Assembly (NCBI GenBank): GCA_963814875.1 | Contig: CAWFFJ010000019.1 | Coordinates: 93,474-157,473, forward strand | Length of the DNA stretch: 64,000 bases | Direction: 5' to 3' | From: CAVSIS01 sp963814875 | GTDB lineage: Bacteria; Acidobacteriota; Thermoanaerobaculia; Thermoanaerobaculales; Sulfomarinibacteraceae | Part shown: positions 44,899-53,463 of the stretch, piece by piece | How the letters are laid out: every line of letters begins with the position of its first letter | How positions within the stretch are numbered: the first letter of the stretch is position 1 | Notes under the pieces: generated by a model | What the model saw: only the letters and a program-made list of their open reading frames with translations | The model's database searches: none | Told to the model about the DNA's origin: nothing | Made by a program: the position numbers and the translations under genes

Positions 44899-45260
44899 TG
44901 GCTCTCCGGCTTCTCGGACGGCGTTTCAGTCACCGCGGGCTGAGTCGTCGGCGCGGCCTGCTCGTCGACGGCCCCCTGCGCGACCGCCGAGGCACCAGAC
45001 GACGACCGCGAGGGTTCGGCCGGACCCAGAGCCGCTGCGCTTTCGCTCCCAACGGTCTTCAGCTCTCGGTGCACGTCGCGGATCTCCTCCGCGGCGACCT
45101 CCTCCTCGATCGTGCGCTTGAAGTCGTTCGACGCGCGACGAAACTCGCCCAGCGCGCGCCCGATCGAACGCCCGATCTGGGGCAGCTGGCGCGGCCCGAA
45201 AAGCAACAGCGCCACGACGAAGATGAGCATGAGCTCTGGCAGTCCGAGGGATCCGAACAC
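44895..45260 (-). CDS. Twin-arginine translocase TatA/TatB-family protein
   Basis: A 121-residue protein with an N-terminal helix, the FGxR hinge and an amphipathic helix: LMLIFVVALLLFGPRQLPQI and GRALGEFRRASNDFKRT. A long Ala/Ser/Glu-rich disordered tail follows. The FGPRQLPQIGRSIG hinge is TatA-like, and the longer tail is TatB-like. As the only such gene next to tatC it may serve both roles. Confidence 0.92.
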   Translation of the reverse strand: MFGSLGLPELMLIFVVALLLFGPRQLPQIGRSIGRALGEFRRASNDFKRTIEEEVAAEEIRDVHRELKTVGSESAAALGPAEPSRSSSGASAVAQGAVDEQAAPTTQPAVTETPSEKPESQ

Positions 45261-45573
45261 CCGACCCTCCGCGGGTCAAGTATATCCCGATCGCACGGCG
45301 GCGGGCCGCCCATGTCACGTCGCTTCGGAGCTTGGGTCCGGCCCGAGCCTACACTTCTCGCCACCTCTCCTACTGCGGGCGCCGATCTGGCCGCCATCGC
45401 CGGCCCTTTCGCGACTCGGCGCCTCGCCGCTCAATGACTCAGCGCTGGCAGACAGCTCGGCGCCCTCGTCACCTGACGTGGTGAGAAATGCAGGCCAGGC
45501 TGCTGTACAGTAGTCGCACTCGCGGAGACGGGTTCTCCGCGTGCGATCTTGACCGGCGCGCGGAGGCACGTGG
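45261..45573. repeat. Gene-free gap with interspersed repeat, copy B, upstream of ctpA
   Basis: No gene. From about 45350 to 45498 the sequence parallels 31490-31656: CACCTCTCCTACTGCGGGCG, a CGGCCCTTTCGCGACTCGGC segment, CTCGTCACC, then GTGGTGAGAAATGCAGGCCAG. A TACAGT -10-like box at about 45513 precedes ctpA, without a clear -35. Confidence 0.5.
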
Positions 45574-47193
45574 ATGCGAGCATTCAAGTCTCGATGGACG
45601 ATCACGGTGGGAGCACTGGCCATCGTCGCCAGTGGGGCCGCCGGCGGAGCCCTCTTCGGCGACACGACCAAACGTGGCGAAGAGGAGCGCCTGGTGCTGC
45701 GCGCTTCGCGCATCGTCAATCTGCTGGTCGATTGGCTGCCCGACAACAATGACCCTGCCGACATCGTCTACAACGGCATCGACGGCATGCTCGAGGTGCT
45801 CGATCCGCACTCCAACTTCCTCGATCCGCGCTCGTTTCAGCGCATGCGCGCACGCCAAGAAGGGTCGTTCTTCGGGGTCGGCATCATCATCTCGCGGCGT
45901 GAGGGCAAGGTCACCGTGATCGCGCCGATCGCCGGCACGCCTGCGGCCGCCAAGGGCCTTCGCGCCGGCGATGTGATTGCCAAGGTCGAGGGCGAGTCGA
46001 CCGACGACCTCACCCTCGACGAGGTTGTCGACCGCGTGCGCGGACCCGAGGGCAGCTCGGTCCACCTCACCATCGAGCGACCCGGATTCAAGGAGCCGCT
46101 CGAGATCCAGATCGATCGCACCCGCATCCCGACCAACTCGGTACGCTATGCTTTCATGCTCCGCCCCGACATCGGCTACATTCGGCTCTCGGAGTTCTCC
46201 AATACCAGCGTTCATGAGGTCCGCGAGGCGATCCGCGAGCTCCAGGGCCACGGCATGACCCGCCTCGTGTTCGACCTGCGCAACAATCCCGGTGGCGCGC
46301 TCGACGCCGCGGTCGGGGTCGCCGACACCTTCCTCAACCCGGGCCAGGTGATCGTCTCGACTAAGGGGCGCAAGCCCGAGAACGATCAGGTGTTGCGGGC
46401 GCCCGGACGCGGCACCCGGTTCGAGGGCCCGCTGGTCGTGCTCGTGAATGAGGGCTCGGCGTCGGCCTCGGAGATCGTCTCGGGCGCAGTCCAGGACCAC
46501 GACCGGGGCCTGGTGCTGGGTGAGACGACCTGGGGTAAGGGCCTGGTTCAGACTGTGTTCACGGTCCGTGACACCGGGCTGGCGCTGACGACAGCGCGCT
46601 ACTACACCCCGTCGGGCCGCTGTATTCAGCGCGACTACGCCTCCTACATCGACTACATCACCCACCGCAATGGCATCACCGACGACACCGCACCCAAGAA
46701 CGAGGTCTTCGAGACCGACGCCGGCCGCACCGTATTGGGCGGCGGCGGCATCACGCCGGACGTCACGGTGAAGCTCAGCGAGCTGCCCGAGCCGGTGGTC
46801 CGTCTCTACGGCCAGTCGGCCTATTTCCGGTTCGCTGTCGAGCTGCTGCAGAAGGTGCCTACCAGTGAGCAGGAGGCGTTCGGCCGCGGGTTCACGGTCG
46901 ACGATCTCACCCTGCAGCGATTCTGGAAGTTCGTGCGGGACAACTCAATCGTGGACGATGCCACGATCGAAGCAGCGCAGTCGGACGGCCGCGCGCTGCA
47001 AGAGGTGCGCAGAGCGATCCAGGTCGAGGTGCTCAACTCGACCGTCGGTCTCGAGGCAGGCTACCGCGAGGCCATCGAGGGCGACGACCAGATCCGGGCT
47101 GCGGTCGAGTACATGGGCGAGGCCGCCGACATGTGGAACGCCTGGCAGACGTCGGAAACCCCGACGCCGAAGGGAACGCCGTCCGCGCACTGA
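45574..47193 (+). CDS. Carboxy-terminal processing protease (S41 family)
   Basis: A 539-residue protease. An N-terminal hydrophobic signal or anchor (TITVGALAIVASGAAGGALF) is followed by a PDZ domain (FGVGIIISRREGKVTVIAPI, then GLRAGDVIAKVEGES). The S41 core has RLVFDLRNNPGGALDAAVGV, the catalytic Ser in NEGSASASEIVSGAV and the catalytic Lys in GETTWGKGLVQTVF. The C-terminal 150 residues are an extra helical segment. It would degrade or mature periplasmic proteins from their C-termini. The ATG follows GGAGGCACGTGG. Confidence 0.94.
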   Translation: MRAFKSRWTITVGALAIVASGAAGGALFGDTTKRGEEERLVLRASRIVNLLVDWLPDNNDPADIVYNGIDGMLEVLDPHSNFLDPRSFQRMRARQEGSFFGVGIIISRREGKVTVIAPIAGTPAAAKGLRAGDVIAKVEGESTDDLTLDEVVDRVRGPEGSSVHLTIERPGFKEPLEIQIDRTRIPTNSVRYAFMLRPDIGYIRLSEFSNTSVHEVREAIRELQGHGMTRLVFDLRNNPGGALDAAVGVADTFLNPGQVIVSTKGRKPENDQVLRAPGRGTRFEGPLVVLVNEGSASASEIVSGAVQDHDRGLVLGETTWGKGLVQTVFTVRDTGLALTTARYYTPSGRCIQRDYASYIDYITHRNGITDDTAPKNEVFETDAGRTVLGGGGITPDVTVKLSELPEPVVRLYGQSAYFRFAVELLQKVPTSEQEAFGRGFTVDDLTLQRFWKFVRDNSIVDDATIEAAQSDGRALQEVRRAIQVEVLNSTVGLEAGYREAIEGDDQIRAAVEYMGEAADMWNAWQTSETPTPKGTPSAH

Positions 47194-47242
47194 CTTGGCG
47201 TCACGCCGACCGAAAGACGCCGCGGCCGCCGCGGACTGCTGG

Positions 47243-47692
47243 TTAGTCTTCCGGGGTATCGTCCCAGAGCAGCGTTACGGGACCCGAGTTGACCAACTCG
47301 ACGTCCATGTATGCACCGAAGACACCCGTCTCGACGGGCACGCCCGCCCGGCGCAGGTGGTCGACGAACCGTTCGAAGAGCGGTTCGGCGTCGGGCCCCG
47401 GCATCGCGCCGTCGAAGCTCGGCCGGCGTCCCCGACGGATCGAGCCCGCAAGCGTGAACTGCGACACCGCGAGCACGGCGCCGCCAACATCCGCCAGGTC
47501 ACGGTTGATCCTACCCTCGCCGTCCTCGAACGCTCGCAGCCCTGCGACCCGCTTCGCCGCACGCTCGACCTCGGCCTCCCCGTCACCGCGTTCGATCCCA
47601 ACCAGGACCAGGAAGCCTTCGCCGACGCTTCCCACGATCTTCCCGTCCACCCGAACCTCGGCCCGCGACACGCGCTGGATGACCATCTTCAC
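47243..47692 (-). CDS. dtd: D-aminoacyl-tRNA deacylase
   Basis: A 149-residue enzyme removing D-amino acids from tRNA. Using the GTG at 47692, the protein starts MKMVIQRVSRAEVRVDGKIV, the normal DTD N-terminus; an ATG two codons on (47686) is an alternative. Signature motifs are AVSQFTLAGSIRRGRRPSFDGA in two parts (SQFTLA and RPSF) and the cross-subunit NSGPVTLLWDD. The gene converges with ctpA and is divergent from ssb. Confidence 0.94.
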   Translation of the reverse strand: MKMVIQRVSRAEVRVDGKIVGSVGEGFLVLVGIERGDGEAEVERAAKRVAGLRAFEDGEGRINRDLADVGGAVLAVSQFTLAGSIRRGRRPSFDGAMPGPDAEPLFERFVDHLRRAGVPVETGVFGAYMDVELVNSGPVTLLWDDTPED

Positions 47693-47760
47693 CGCGCCGG
47701 TCCCTCCCATCTCGCTGTGCTACATTAGCCGCACCCCCGTCCACGCGGGAAGGAGACGCC

Positions 47761-48183
47761 ATGATCAACAAGGTCATTCTGGTCGGCAACGTCGGCCGCG
47801 ATCCCGAGATCAAGTCGCTCCCCAGCGGCTCCCGCCTCGCCACGTTCTCGCTCGCCACCAACGAGCGCAGGAAAGACGACAGCGGGAACTGGGTCGACCA
47901 CACCGAGTGGCACAATCTGGTTGTCTGGGATGGGCTCGTGAATGTCGTCGAGCAGTATGTCCACAAGGGCAAACAGCTCTACATCGAAGGCGCGCTCCGC
48001 ACGCGTTCGTGGGAGCAGGACGGCCAGAAGAAGTACATGACCGAGATCCGCGTGCGCGAGCTCAAGCTCCTCGGCGGTCCCGGCGGTCCCGGCGGGTCCG
48101 GCGGCGACGGCGGACGTCGCGACAGCTCTGCCGCCGAAGGCGGTGGCGGCGGCTACCCGGACGACGACGACGTCCCGTTCTGA
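47761..48183 (+). CDS. ssb: Single-stranded DNA-binding protein
   Basis: A 140-residue OB-fold protein beginning INKVILVGNVGRDPEIK. ATFSLATNERRKDDSGNWVD and WHNLVVWDGLVNVVEQYVHK are family features. A Gly-rich linker precedes the acidic tip DDDDVPF, which binds partner proteins. It coats ssDNA in replication and repair. The ATG follows GGAAGGAGACGCC. Ends at the start of a short gap. Confidence 0.96.
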   Translation: MINKVILVGNVGRDPEIKSLPSGSRLATFSLATNERRKDDSGNWVDHTEWHNLVVWDGLVNVVEQYVHKGKQLYIEGALRTRSWEQDGQKKYMTEIRVRELKLLGGPGGPGGSGGDGGRRDSSAAEGGGGGYPDDDDVPF

Positions 48184-48370
48184 GCGCCTACTACGATGGG
48201 CCCTTTGCGGAGGCAGCGTGGTTCCCGGGCTGTCTCAAGGAGGAGCAACGTAGCAAGGGACCGCGACGGCCCGCGAGGAATGCCTCGAGAGCTTCGAGAC
48301 AGGATACGAGTATCATGTCGCCGAACAGGCGCCGGGGCGCCCGTCCCCCGACAACGTGGAGGTGGTGGTC

Positions 48371-48553
48371 ATGAGCGGACCGGTGTGGCGCTTCGAGCAG
48401 GGAACGACGGTGGTCTGCGACGAGTGCCTGGTCGAGACCGACCCTGCCTATGTCGAGGGTACGGTCGACGGCGCCGAATTCGAGCCCGAACGTCACCTCT
48501 GCGAGCGTTGCTACGTCGACAACATCCAGCTGATCGCCGCTCGCGAGGCGTGA
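48371..48553 (+). CDS. Small protein with two CxxC pairs (zinc-ribbon-like)
   Basis: A 60-residue protein whose ATG follows GGAGGTGGTGGTC. The sequence VVCDECLVETDPAYVEG with HLCERCYVDNIQLIAARE has two CxxC knuckles 29 residues apart, likely a single Zn site. The same frame is open upstream to a TAG near 48252 and has a coding-like look (ECLESFETGYEYHVAEQ), but no good start was found there, so a longer protein cannot be excluded. Function unknown. It lies between ssb and murJ. Confidence 0.65.
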   Translation: MSGPVWRFEQGTTVVCDECLVETDPAYVEGTVDGAEFEPERHLCERCYVDNIQLIAAREA

Positions 48554-48590
48554 CAGTCCGCACGCGACGGAGCGGCCGCCGGACGAGCTA

Positions 48591-50225
48591 ATGTCCTCCT
48601 CCCAACGCAGCGGCGCCACACGTGTCGCGGCAGGCATCCTGTCCAGCCGCTTGATCGGATTCCTGCGCGACCGCGCCGTCGCCCACTACTTCGGGATCGG
48701 GCCGCACGCCGACGTCTTCTCCACCGCCCTTCGCGGGCCCAACATCCTGCAGAACCTGCTCGGCGAGGGGACCATCTCCGCCTCGTTCATCCCGATCTAC
48801 AGCCGGCTTCTTGAAGAAGGTCGCGAGGAGGAGGCCGGGCGCTTCGCCGGCGCCATCCTCGGGCTGCTGATCGCGCTCGCCGCGACGGTGGCCTTGGCCG
48901 GCGTCCTGTTCGCACGACCCATCGTCGCGGTGCTCGCGGCCGGCTTTCTGTCCGACCGCGCAGCCATCGCCGCCGGCACCGCCACCGTCGACCGCTATCA
49001 GCTCACCGTCGCAGCCGTCCGCCTCATCTTCCCCATGACCGGGGTCCTCGTGATCTCGGCGTGGGCTCTCGGTGTGCTCAACAGCCACCGCCGGTTCTTC
49101 CTCCCCTACGTCGCGCCCGTCGCGTGGAACGCGGCGATCATCGCTGCGCTCGTGTGGACCGGCTCACGGCTCGCCGATCCACAGGCGGCCGCTGGCCTCG
49201 ATCACCTCCTGATCGCAGCCTGCGTCGGCGCACTCGTCGGTGGTGTGCTCCAGCTTCTCGTCCAGCTCCCCCTCGTCGTGCGCCTGCTGCGCGGCTTCCG
49301 CCTGTCCATGTCCCTCAAAGTCCCCGGAGTGCGCTCGGCCATCGCCGCCTTCGGCCCGGTGGTCGCCGGCCGTGGCGTGGTCCAGGTCTCGGCCTACCTC
49401 GACCTCCTGCTCGCCTCGCTGCTCGCAACCGGCGCGGTCTCGGCGCTGCGCTGGGCGCAGACGCTGTACGTCCTGCCCGTGAGCTTGTTCGGGATGTCGG
49501 TGGCGGCCGCCGAGCTGCCCGAGCTTGCCCGGGGGGGGCGCGGCGCGGTCGGCCCGCGGGTCGCTCGGGGCGTCGGCCAGACAGCCTTTGTCTCGATCCC
49601 GACCGCGATCGGCTACCTCGCCTTTGGCACCCTCGTGGTTGGGGCGCTCTACGGCACCGGTCGGTTCACCACCGATGACACCTGGGTCGTTGCTCTGGTT
49701 CTCGCCGGCTACAGCCTGGGCTTGCCGGCCGGGATCTCGTCTCGACTGCTCCAGTCGGCCTTCTTCGCGGCCTCCGACACCCGCACGCCGGCGTTGGTCG
49801 CCACCGCGCGAGTCGCGGTTGCCACCGGCCTCGGCATCCCCCTCATGCTCCTGCTCGACCGCGTCGGGGTCTCCGGCTTGGTCGGTGGCTCGGGCGGATT
49901 GCGCCTTGGAGCTGCAGGTCTCTCGCTCGCCGCCGGACTCGGCGCATGGCTCGAGTTTGCGCTCCTGTGGCGCCGGCTCGGCCGGCATGTGCCCGACCGA
50001 CGGCTGCCGCTCGCCTCGATCGCCCGCATGTTTGGGCTCGCCTTGGCCGCGGCGGCCCTCGCCTCCTTGGTGTGGCTTGCCCTGCCCCCGCTCCACACCA
50101 TTCTCACCGCAGCCATCGTGCTGGGCATCTTCGCGGGGACCTATCTCTTCGCTGCGTGGCGGCTCGGCGTCGAAGAGGCATCGCCCTGGTTCGAGGCGCT
50201 CGCTCGATCCCTACGGCGGCGCTGA
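48591..50225 (+). CDS. murJ: Lipid II flippase MurJ
   Basis: A 544-residue membrane protein of the MviN/MurJ family with about fourteen helices. ILSSRLIGFLRDRAVAHYFG and ALRGPNILQNLLGEGTISAS followed by FIPIYSRLL are its N-terminal hallmarks. SALRWAQTLYVLPVSLFGMS and LQSAFFAASDTRTPALVATA are typical of the middle. It moves lipid II across the inner membrane for peptidoglycan synthesis. The last 85 bases overlap, in antisense, the 3' end of the convergent MFS gene. Confidence 0.93.
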   Translation: MSSSQRSGATRVAAGILSSRLIGFLRDRAVAHYFGIGPHADVFSTALRGPNILQNLLGEGTISASFIPIYSRLLEEGREEEAGRFAGAILGLLIALAATVALAGVLFARPIVAVLAAGFLSDRAAIAAGTATVDRYQLTVAAVRLIFPMTGVLVISAWALGVLNSHRRFFLPYVAPVAWNAAIIAALVWTGSRLADPQAAAGLDHLLIAACVGALVGGVLQLLVQLPLVVRLLRGFRLSMSLKVPGVRSAIAAFGPVVAGRGVVQVSAYLDLLLASLLATGAVSALRWAQTLYVLPVSLFGMSVAAAELPELARGGRGAVGPRVARGVGQTAFVSIPTAIGYLAFGTLVVGALYGTGRFTTDDTWVVALVLAGYSLGLPAGISSRLLQSAFFAASDTRTPALVATARVAVATGLGIPLMLLLDRVGVSGLVGGSGGLRLGAAGLSLAAGLGAWLEFALLWRRLGRHVPDRRLPLASIARMFGLALAAAALASLVWLALPPLHTILTAAIVLGIFAGTYLFAAWRLGVEEASPWFEALARSLRRR

Positions 50226-51457
50226 ACCAACAGCGCAGCAAGCAGCCCCGCTCCGGCGAGAGCGCAGCCGGTCCCTCCCACTGCGACCGTCGGCGCAACG
50301 CCAACGGCGTCGGTCAGCGCGCCGAAGGCGAGCCCGGACAGCGGCGCCGAACCTGCAAACAGCCACACGTAGATCGACAGCACACGACCTCGCAGGGCCT
50401 CGGGCGCGGTCATCTGGAGGTAGGAGTTGGTGGTCGTGAGCTGGCCGGAGATGGCGAAACCGGCGAGCGCGAGCGCTGCCAGGTCGACCGCGAGGCTACG
50501 CCCCAACGCGAGCGCCAGCAGCGCAGCGCCAAGTATGAGCTGACGGCGCGCGATCACCCAGCGCGCTCCGCGCGGTGAGGAGCGGCCCGCCGCCTGCAGG
50601 GCTCCGACGACCGCCCCCGCGCCCGCCGCCGCCAGCAGCCATCCGTAGGTCCGCGCGTCACCGTGGAGCACGTCGCGGGCGACGACCGGCAGGATACTGG
50701 AGTAGCCGAGACCCAGCACCGCAGTGACCGTGACCGCGGCAAGCGTCACCGCCACCCGATTGTCCGAACGTACGAACTCGGCGACCTCGGCAAGCTGACC
50801 GGCGAGCGATCGGGTTGAGCGCGCGCTGCGCGGTCGGGGAGCGATCGTCACCAGGGCCGCCAGCACGCCGAGGAACGAGACCGCGTTGACCGCGAAACAC
50901 CAACCCTCGCTCGCGGCCGCAACGATGAACCCGGCCACGGCAGGTCCCACCATGCGGGCGAGGTTGAAAGCCACCGAGTTGAGGCCGACGGCGGACGGAA
51001 GGTCACCCGAGCCGACCAGGTCGAGCTGAAGCGCTTGGCGCGCCGGCATGTCGAAGGTGACTGTGAAACCCTCGAGCAGGGCGACTGCCAGCACCAGGTG
51101 GGGCGTCACCAGAGCGCCCAGGGTGAGCACCGCGAGAACGGCCGCGAGCACCATCATCGTCGTCTGGGTGGCAAGGACGAGCCTGCGACGGTCCCAGCGG
51201 TCGGCGAGCACGCCGGCGACCGGTGACAAGAGGAGAGAGGGCCCGAACCGGGCCAGCGACAGCGCACCCAACCACAGGGCCTGGTCGGTGAGACGGTACA
51301 GCAGCCAGCCCTGGGCGGCACTCTGCATCCAGGTCCCGTTGACGCTCACCAGCTGTCCGATCCAGTAACGGCGAAAGTCGGCGTGGACGAGCGCGCGGAA
51401 CCGATGTCCGAGGGTGCGCAGGCCGAGGACGCCCGCTCGTCGGGACGCCAGCGTCAC
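50141..51457 (-). CDS. MFS transporter (EntS-like)
   Basis: A 438-residue, twelve-helix major facilitator protein with a GTG start. It begins HADFRRYWIGQLVSVNGTWM, a mark of the EntS/DUF894 subfamily of exporters, and has GVLADRWDRRRLVLATQTTM and FDMPARQALQLDLVG. The subfamily includes siderophore and drug exporters; the cargo is unknown. Its 3' 85 bases overlap the 3' end of murJ on the other strand. It follows the EcsC gene by 8 bases. Confidence 0.88.
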   Translation of the reverse strand: MTLASRRAGVLGLRTLGHRFRALVHADFRRYWIGQLVSVNGTWMQSAAQGWLLYRLTDQALWLGALSLARFGPSLLLSPVAGVLADRWDRRRLVLATQTTMMVLAAVLAVLTLGALVTPHLVLAVALLEGFTVTFDMPARQALQLDLVGSGDLPSAVGLNSVAFNLARMVGPAVAGFIVAAASEGWCFAVNAVSFLGVLAALVTIAPRPRSARSTRSLAGQLAEVAEFVRSDNRVAVTLAAVTVTAVLGLGYSSILPVVARDVLHGDARTYGWLLAAAGAGAVVGALQAAGRSSPRGARWVIARRQLILGAALLALALGRSLAVDLAALALAGFAISGQLTTTNSYLQMTAPEALRGRVLSIYVWLFAGSAPLSGLAFGALTDAVGVAPTVAVGGTGCALAGAGLLAALLVQRRRRDRASASNQGDASSTPSRHAAKR

Positions 51458-51465
51458 AGAGCGCC

Positions 51466-52542
51466 TCAGCCCCCCGCGACCTCTGTCCGGACGCGCTCGA
51501 CCTCGCGCTCGAGCGCCGCTCGAACCGTCGCCTGACCGTAATGCTCCGACAACGCCAGCACCCGGAAGTAGTCCTTCCCGGTCACGTGGCCCGCCTGCTG
51601 AAAAGCGAGGTTGAGCGCGCCGTTGATCGCCCCGCCGGCGATCGGCACCAGCATACCGAGCGCCTTCTGCGAGGCCCGCAGGCCGAGCTTCTCGACGACA
51701 AGATTGACGAGCTTGACGAGCTGCGGTGCATCCTTCGTCATCACACGCAGCGCCTCCTCGAAGCCGACCCGGCCCGCACTCTGACCGAGCCGGCCGACAA
51801 ACTCACCGGCCTCGCGCGCGGCGCTCATGACCACGACCTTGGCCGGCAGAAAGCCCTCGTCCCAGCTCACCTGCTGCGGGACCATCGCGCCCAGCACGTG
51901 AGCCCGGTTGCCCGGATCTCGCGACACACTGTAGCCGTAGACGGCTGCCAGCTGGACCAGATGGCGACCGAGCAGAGTCGTCGATGCGGCAACGTCGGCC
52001 GCAATCAGGGTGGGCACGGCGAGCTGAGCGAACGGCAGCAACTCGGCGAGCGAGCAGGCAGCACCGAGCGCCATCCCCTCCCCCCCGATCAGGAAAAAGC
52101 CGGAGCGCAAGAAGCGGTCGGCCGCCCGATCGCGAACCTCGAGCGGCAGATCCGCTACGTCGGACTGGACGTCGACCGGGTGGCCGAGGCTCCGGTAGGT
52201 CCGCACTACCGCCTCCTCGTCTGCAAGGCGGGCGCCCAGTGCCAGCGAGCGTTCCACCGCGCCGCGCACCGCGCGGTCGATCGCCTCGGAGGTTCGCTGC
52301 GCGAGCCGACTGCGCCCGCTCCGCAGGCGGCGCAGCGCCGCCTCGAAAGGCGCTCCGGCAGAGTCCAGCACTATCTGCAGCGGACCGGGCCGCACCGCGT
52401 GGGCAGCCACCTCGGCAAGCACCCATCGCTCGTAGGGATCCATTGCGTCTGCGGTTGCGACCAGATCGTCCATCCACCCTCCCCACGGACCCGCCCGTTC
52501 GAGGACAACTCCGTCGAGTCGAATTGTGACATCATGGGGCAT
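51466..52542 (-). CDS. EcsC-family protein
   Basis: A 358-residue protein if begun at ATG 52542 (MPHDVTIRLDGVVLERAG). EcsC features are MDPYERWVLAEVAAHAV near the N-terminus, GFFLIGGEGMALGAACSLAE, LQLAAVYGYSVS with DPGNRAHVLGAMV, and VPIAGGAINGALNLAFQQAG followed by FRVLALSEHYG. EcsC was first noted beside an ABC transporter regulating secretion in Bacillus. Here it stands upstream of an MFS exporter. The gene is divergent from the receiver gene, with 33 bases between their starts. Confidence 0.85.
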   Translation of the reverse strand: MPHDVTIRLDGVVLERAGPWGGWMDDLVATADAMDPYERWVLAEVAAHAVRPGPLQIVLDSAGAPFEAALRRLRSGRSRLAQRTSEAIDRAVRGAVERSLALGARLADEEAVVRTYRSLGHPVDVQSDVADLPLEVRDRAADRFLRSGFFLIGGEGMALGAACSLAELLPFAQLAVPTLIAADVAASTTLLGRHLVQLAAVYGYSVSRDPGNRAHVLGAMVPQQVSWDEGFLPAKVVVMSAAREAGEFVGRLGQSAGRVGFEEALRVMTKDAPQLVKLVNLVVEKLGLRASQKALGMLVPIAGGAINGALNLAFQQAGHVTGKDYFRVLALSEHYGQATVRAALEREVERVRTEVAGG

Positions 52543-52575
52543 TCGCCGGCCGCGCGTGTCGGCAGGGAGGCGCAC

Positions 52576-52983
52576 ATGCCCAAGGCCACCGTGCTCCTCG
52601 TCGATGATGAGCCCGCGATCATCGAGACGGTTCAGTACGTCCTCGAGGAGGAGGGCTATGAGGTCATCGTCGCACGCGACGGGCCGTCGGCGCTGGAAGC
52701 GGTCTACCGAGACGTGCCCGACATCGTGCTCCTAGATGTCATGATGCCCGGCGAGGACGGCTACTCAGTCTCGCGCAAGATCCACGAAGCGGCCGCCCGC
52801 GGCGACTTGCCCCGGAGGATCCCCGTGGTACTGATCACGGCCCGCGATCTCAGCCACGATCCGGTGAGCGAGAAGGTCACCCGCAAGGTCAGCCAGGCCG
52901 AGCTGATCATCTACAAACCGTTTGACGTCGACGACCTTCTGTTCCTCGTCGATCGCGTACTGAAGAACGCCCGCGGCGCCTGA
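52576..52983 (+). CDS. Stand-alone response-regulator receiver domain
   Basis: A 135-residue receiver with ATG after GGGAGGCGCAC. The acidic pair is VLLVDDEP, the phospho-acceptor Asp is in DIVLLDVMMPGEDGYSV, the switch Thr is in VVLITARDL, and the conserved Lys is in IIYKPFDVDDLL. There is no output domain. It could relay phosphate for an unlinked kinase such as the one at 29885-31354. Pairing is not shown by position. Confidence 0.92.
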   Translation: MPKATVLLVDDEPAIIETVQYVLEEEGYEVIVARDGPSALEAVYRDVPDIVLLDVMMPGEDGYSVSRKIHEAAARGDLPRRIPVVLITARDLSHDPVSEKVTRKVSQAELIIYKPFDVDDLLFLVDRVLKNARGA

Positions 52984-53058
52984 GGCGATCGCGATGAGGA
53001 GCGGCTGAAAGTATCGCGGCGCGGATCGTCTCGTAGCGGACGCGATCAATGACCAGGG

Positions 53059-53463
53059 CTACGTCTCGCTACGCGCGGCGCGCATGTGCTCGTCGAGCAG
53101 GCGAAGAAATTCCTCGACCGCGTCCTCCATCCGCTGGTGGCCCCCCGGCCCGGTGTCGCCGCCGCGGGCGCTCACGGCCATCCGGACCAGATCTCCGGTT
53201 GCCGTGACCTCGAGGATCAGCTCGAGCCCGTGGACACCGAGCTGGTCGCCCGAGCGCACACGGATGAGGCCGTGCTCGACGTCGGTAGTGTCAATCACGT
53301 ACCCCTCGTCGGCGAGCATCGCGAGGGTGGTTTGCCAGACCGTCTCAGTCGGACCCGCGTAGAGACGAGACCAGTCTCCCGACGCGCCGCCCCCCGAGGT
53401 CGTGCACCCGACCGCCGTCGCAACACTCACCACCACTAACACCGCCCACAATGCTCTCGTCAT
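53059..53463 (-). CDS. Hypothetical lipoprotein
   Basis: A 134-residue protein with a lipoprotein signal: WAVLVVVSVATAVG then Cys20 in VGCTTSGG. The mature part (WQTTLAMLADEGYVIDTTDV, LGVHGLELILEVTATGDLVR) resembles small outer-membrane lipoproteins with an alpha-beta fold, but no family was recognised. The start overlaps the stop of the upstream hotdog-fold gene by 4 bases. Confidence 0.8.
   Translation of the reverse strand: MTRALWAVLVVVSVATAVGCTTSGGGASGDWSRLYAGPTETVWQTTLAMLADEGYVIDTTDVEHGLIRVRSGDQLGVHGLELILEVTATGDLVRMAVSARGGDTGPGGHQRMEDAVEEFLRLLDEHMRAARSET

Noticed and set aside
47761..48590. Possible longer protein between ssb and murJ
   Set aside because: The frame is open upstream of 48371 but has no start codon with a ribosome site, so only the 60-residue CxxC protein is called.
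51541..52560. Plus-strand open frame running into the receiver gene
   Set aside because: The part before ATG 52576 is antisense to the EcsC gene. Only the receiver domain has family features and a ribosome site.
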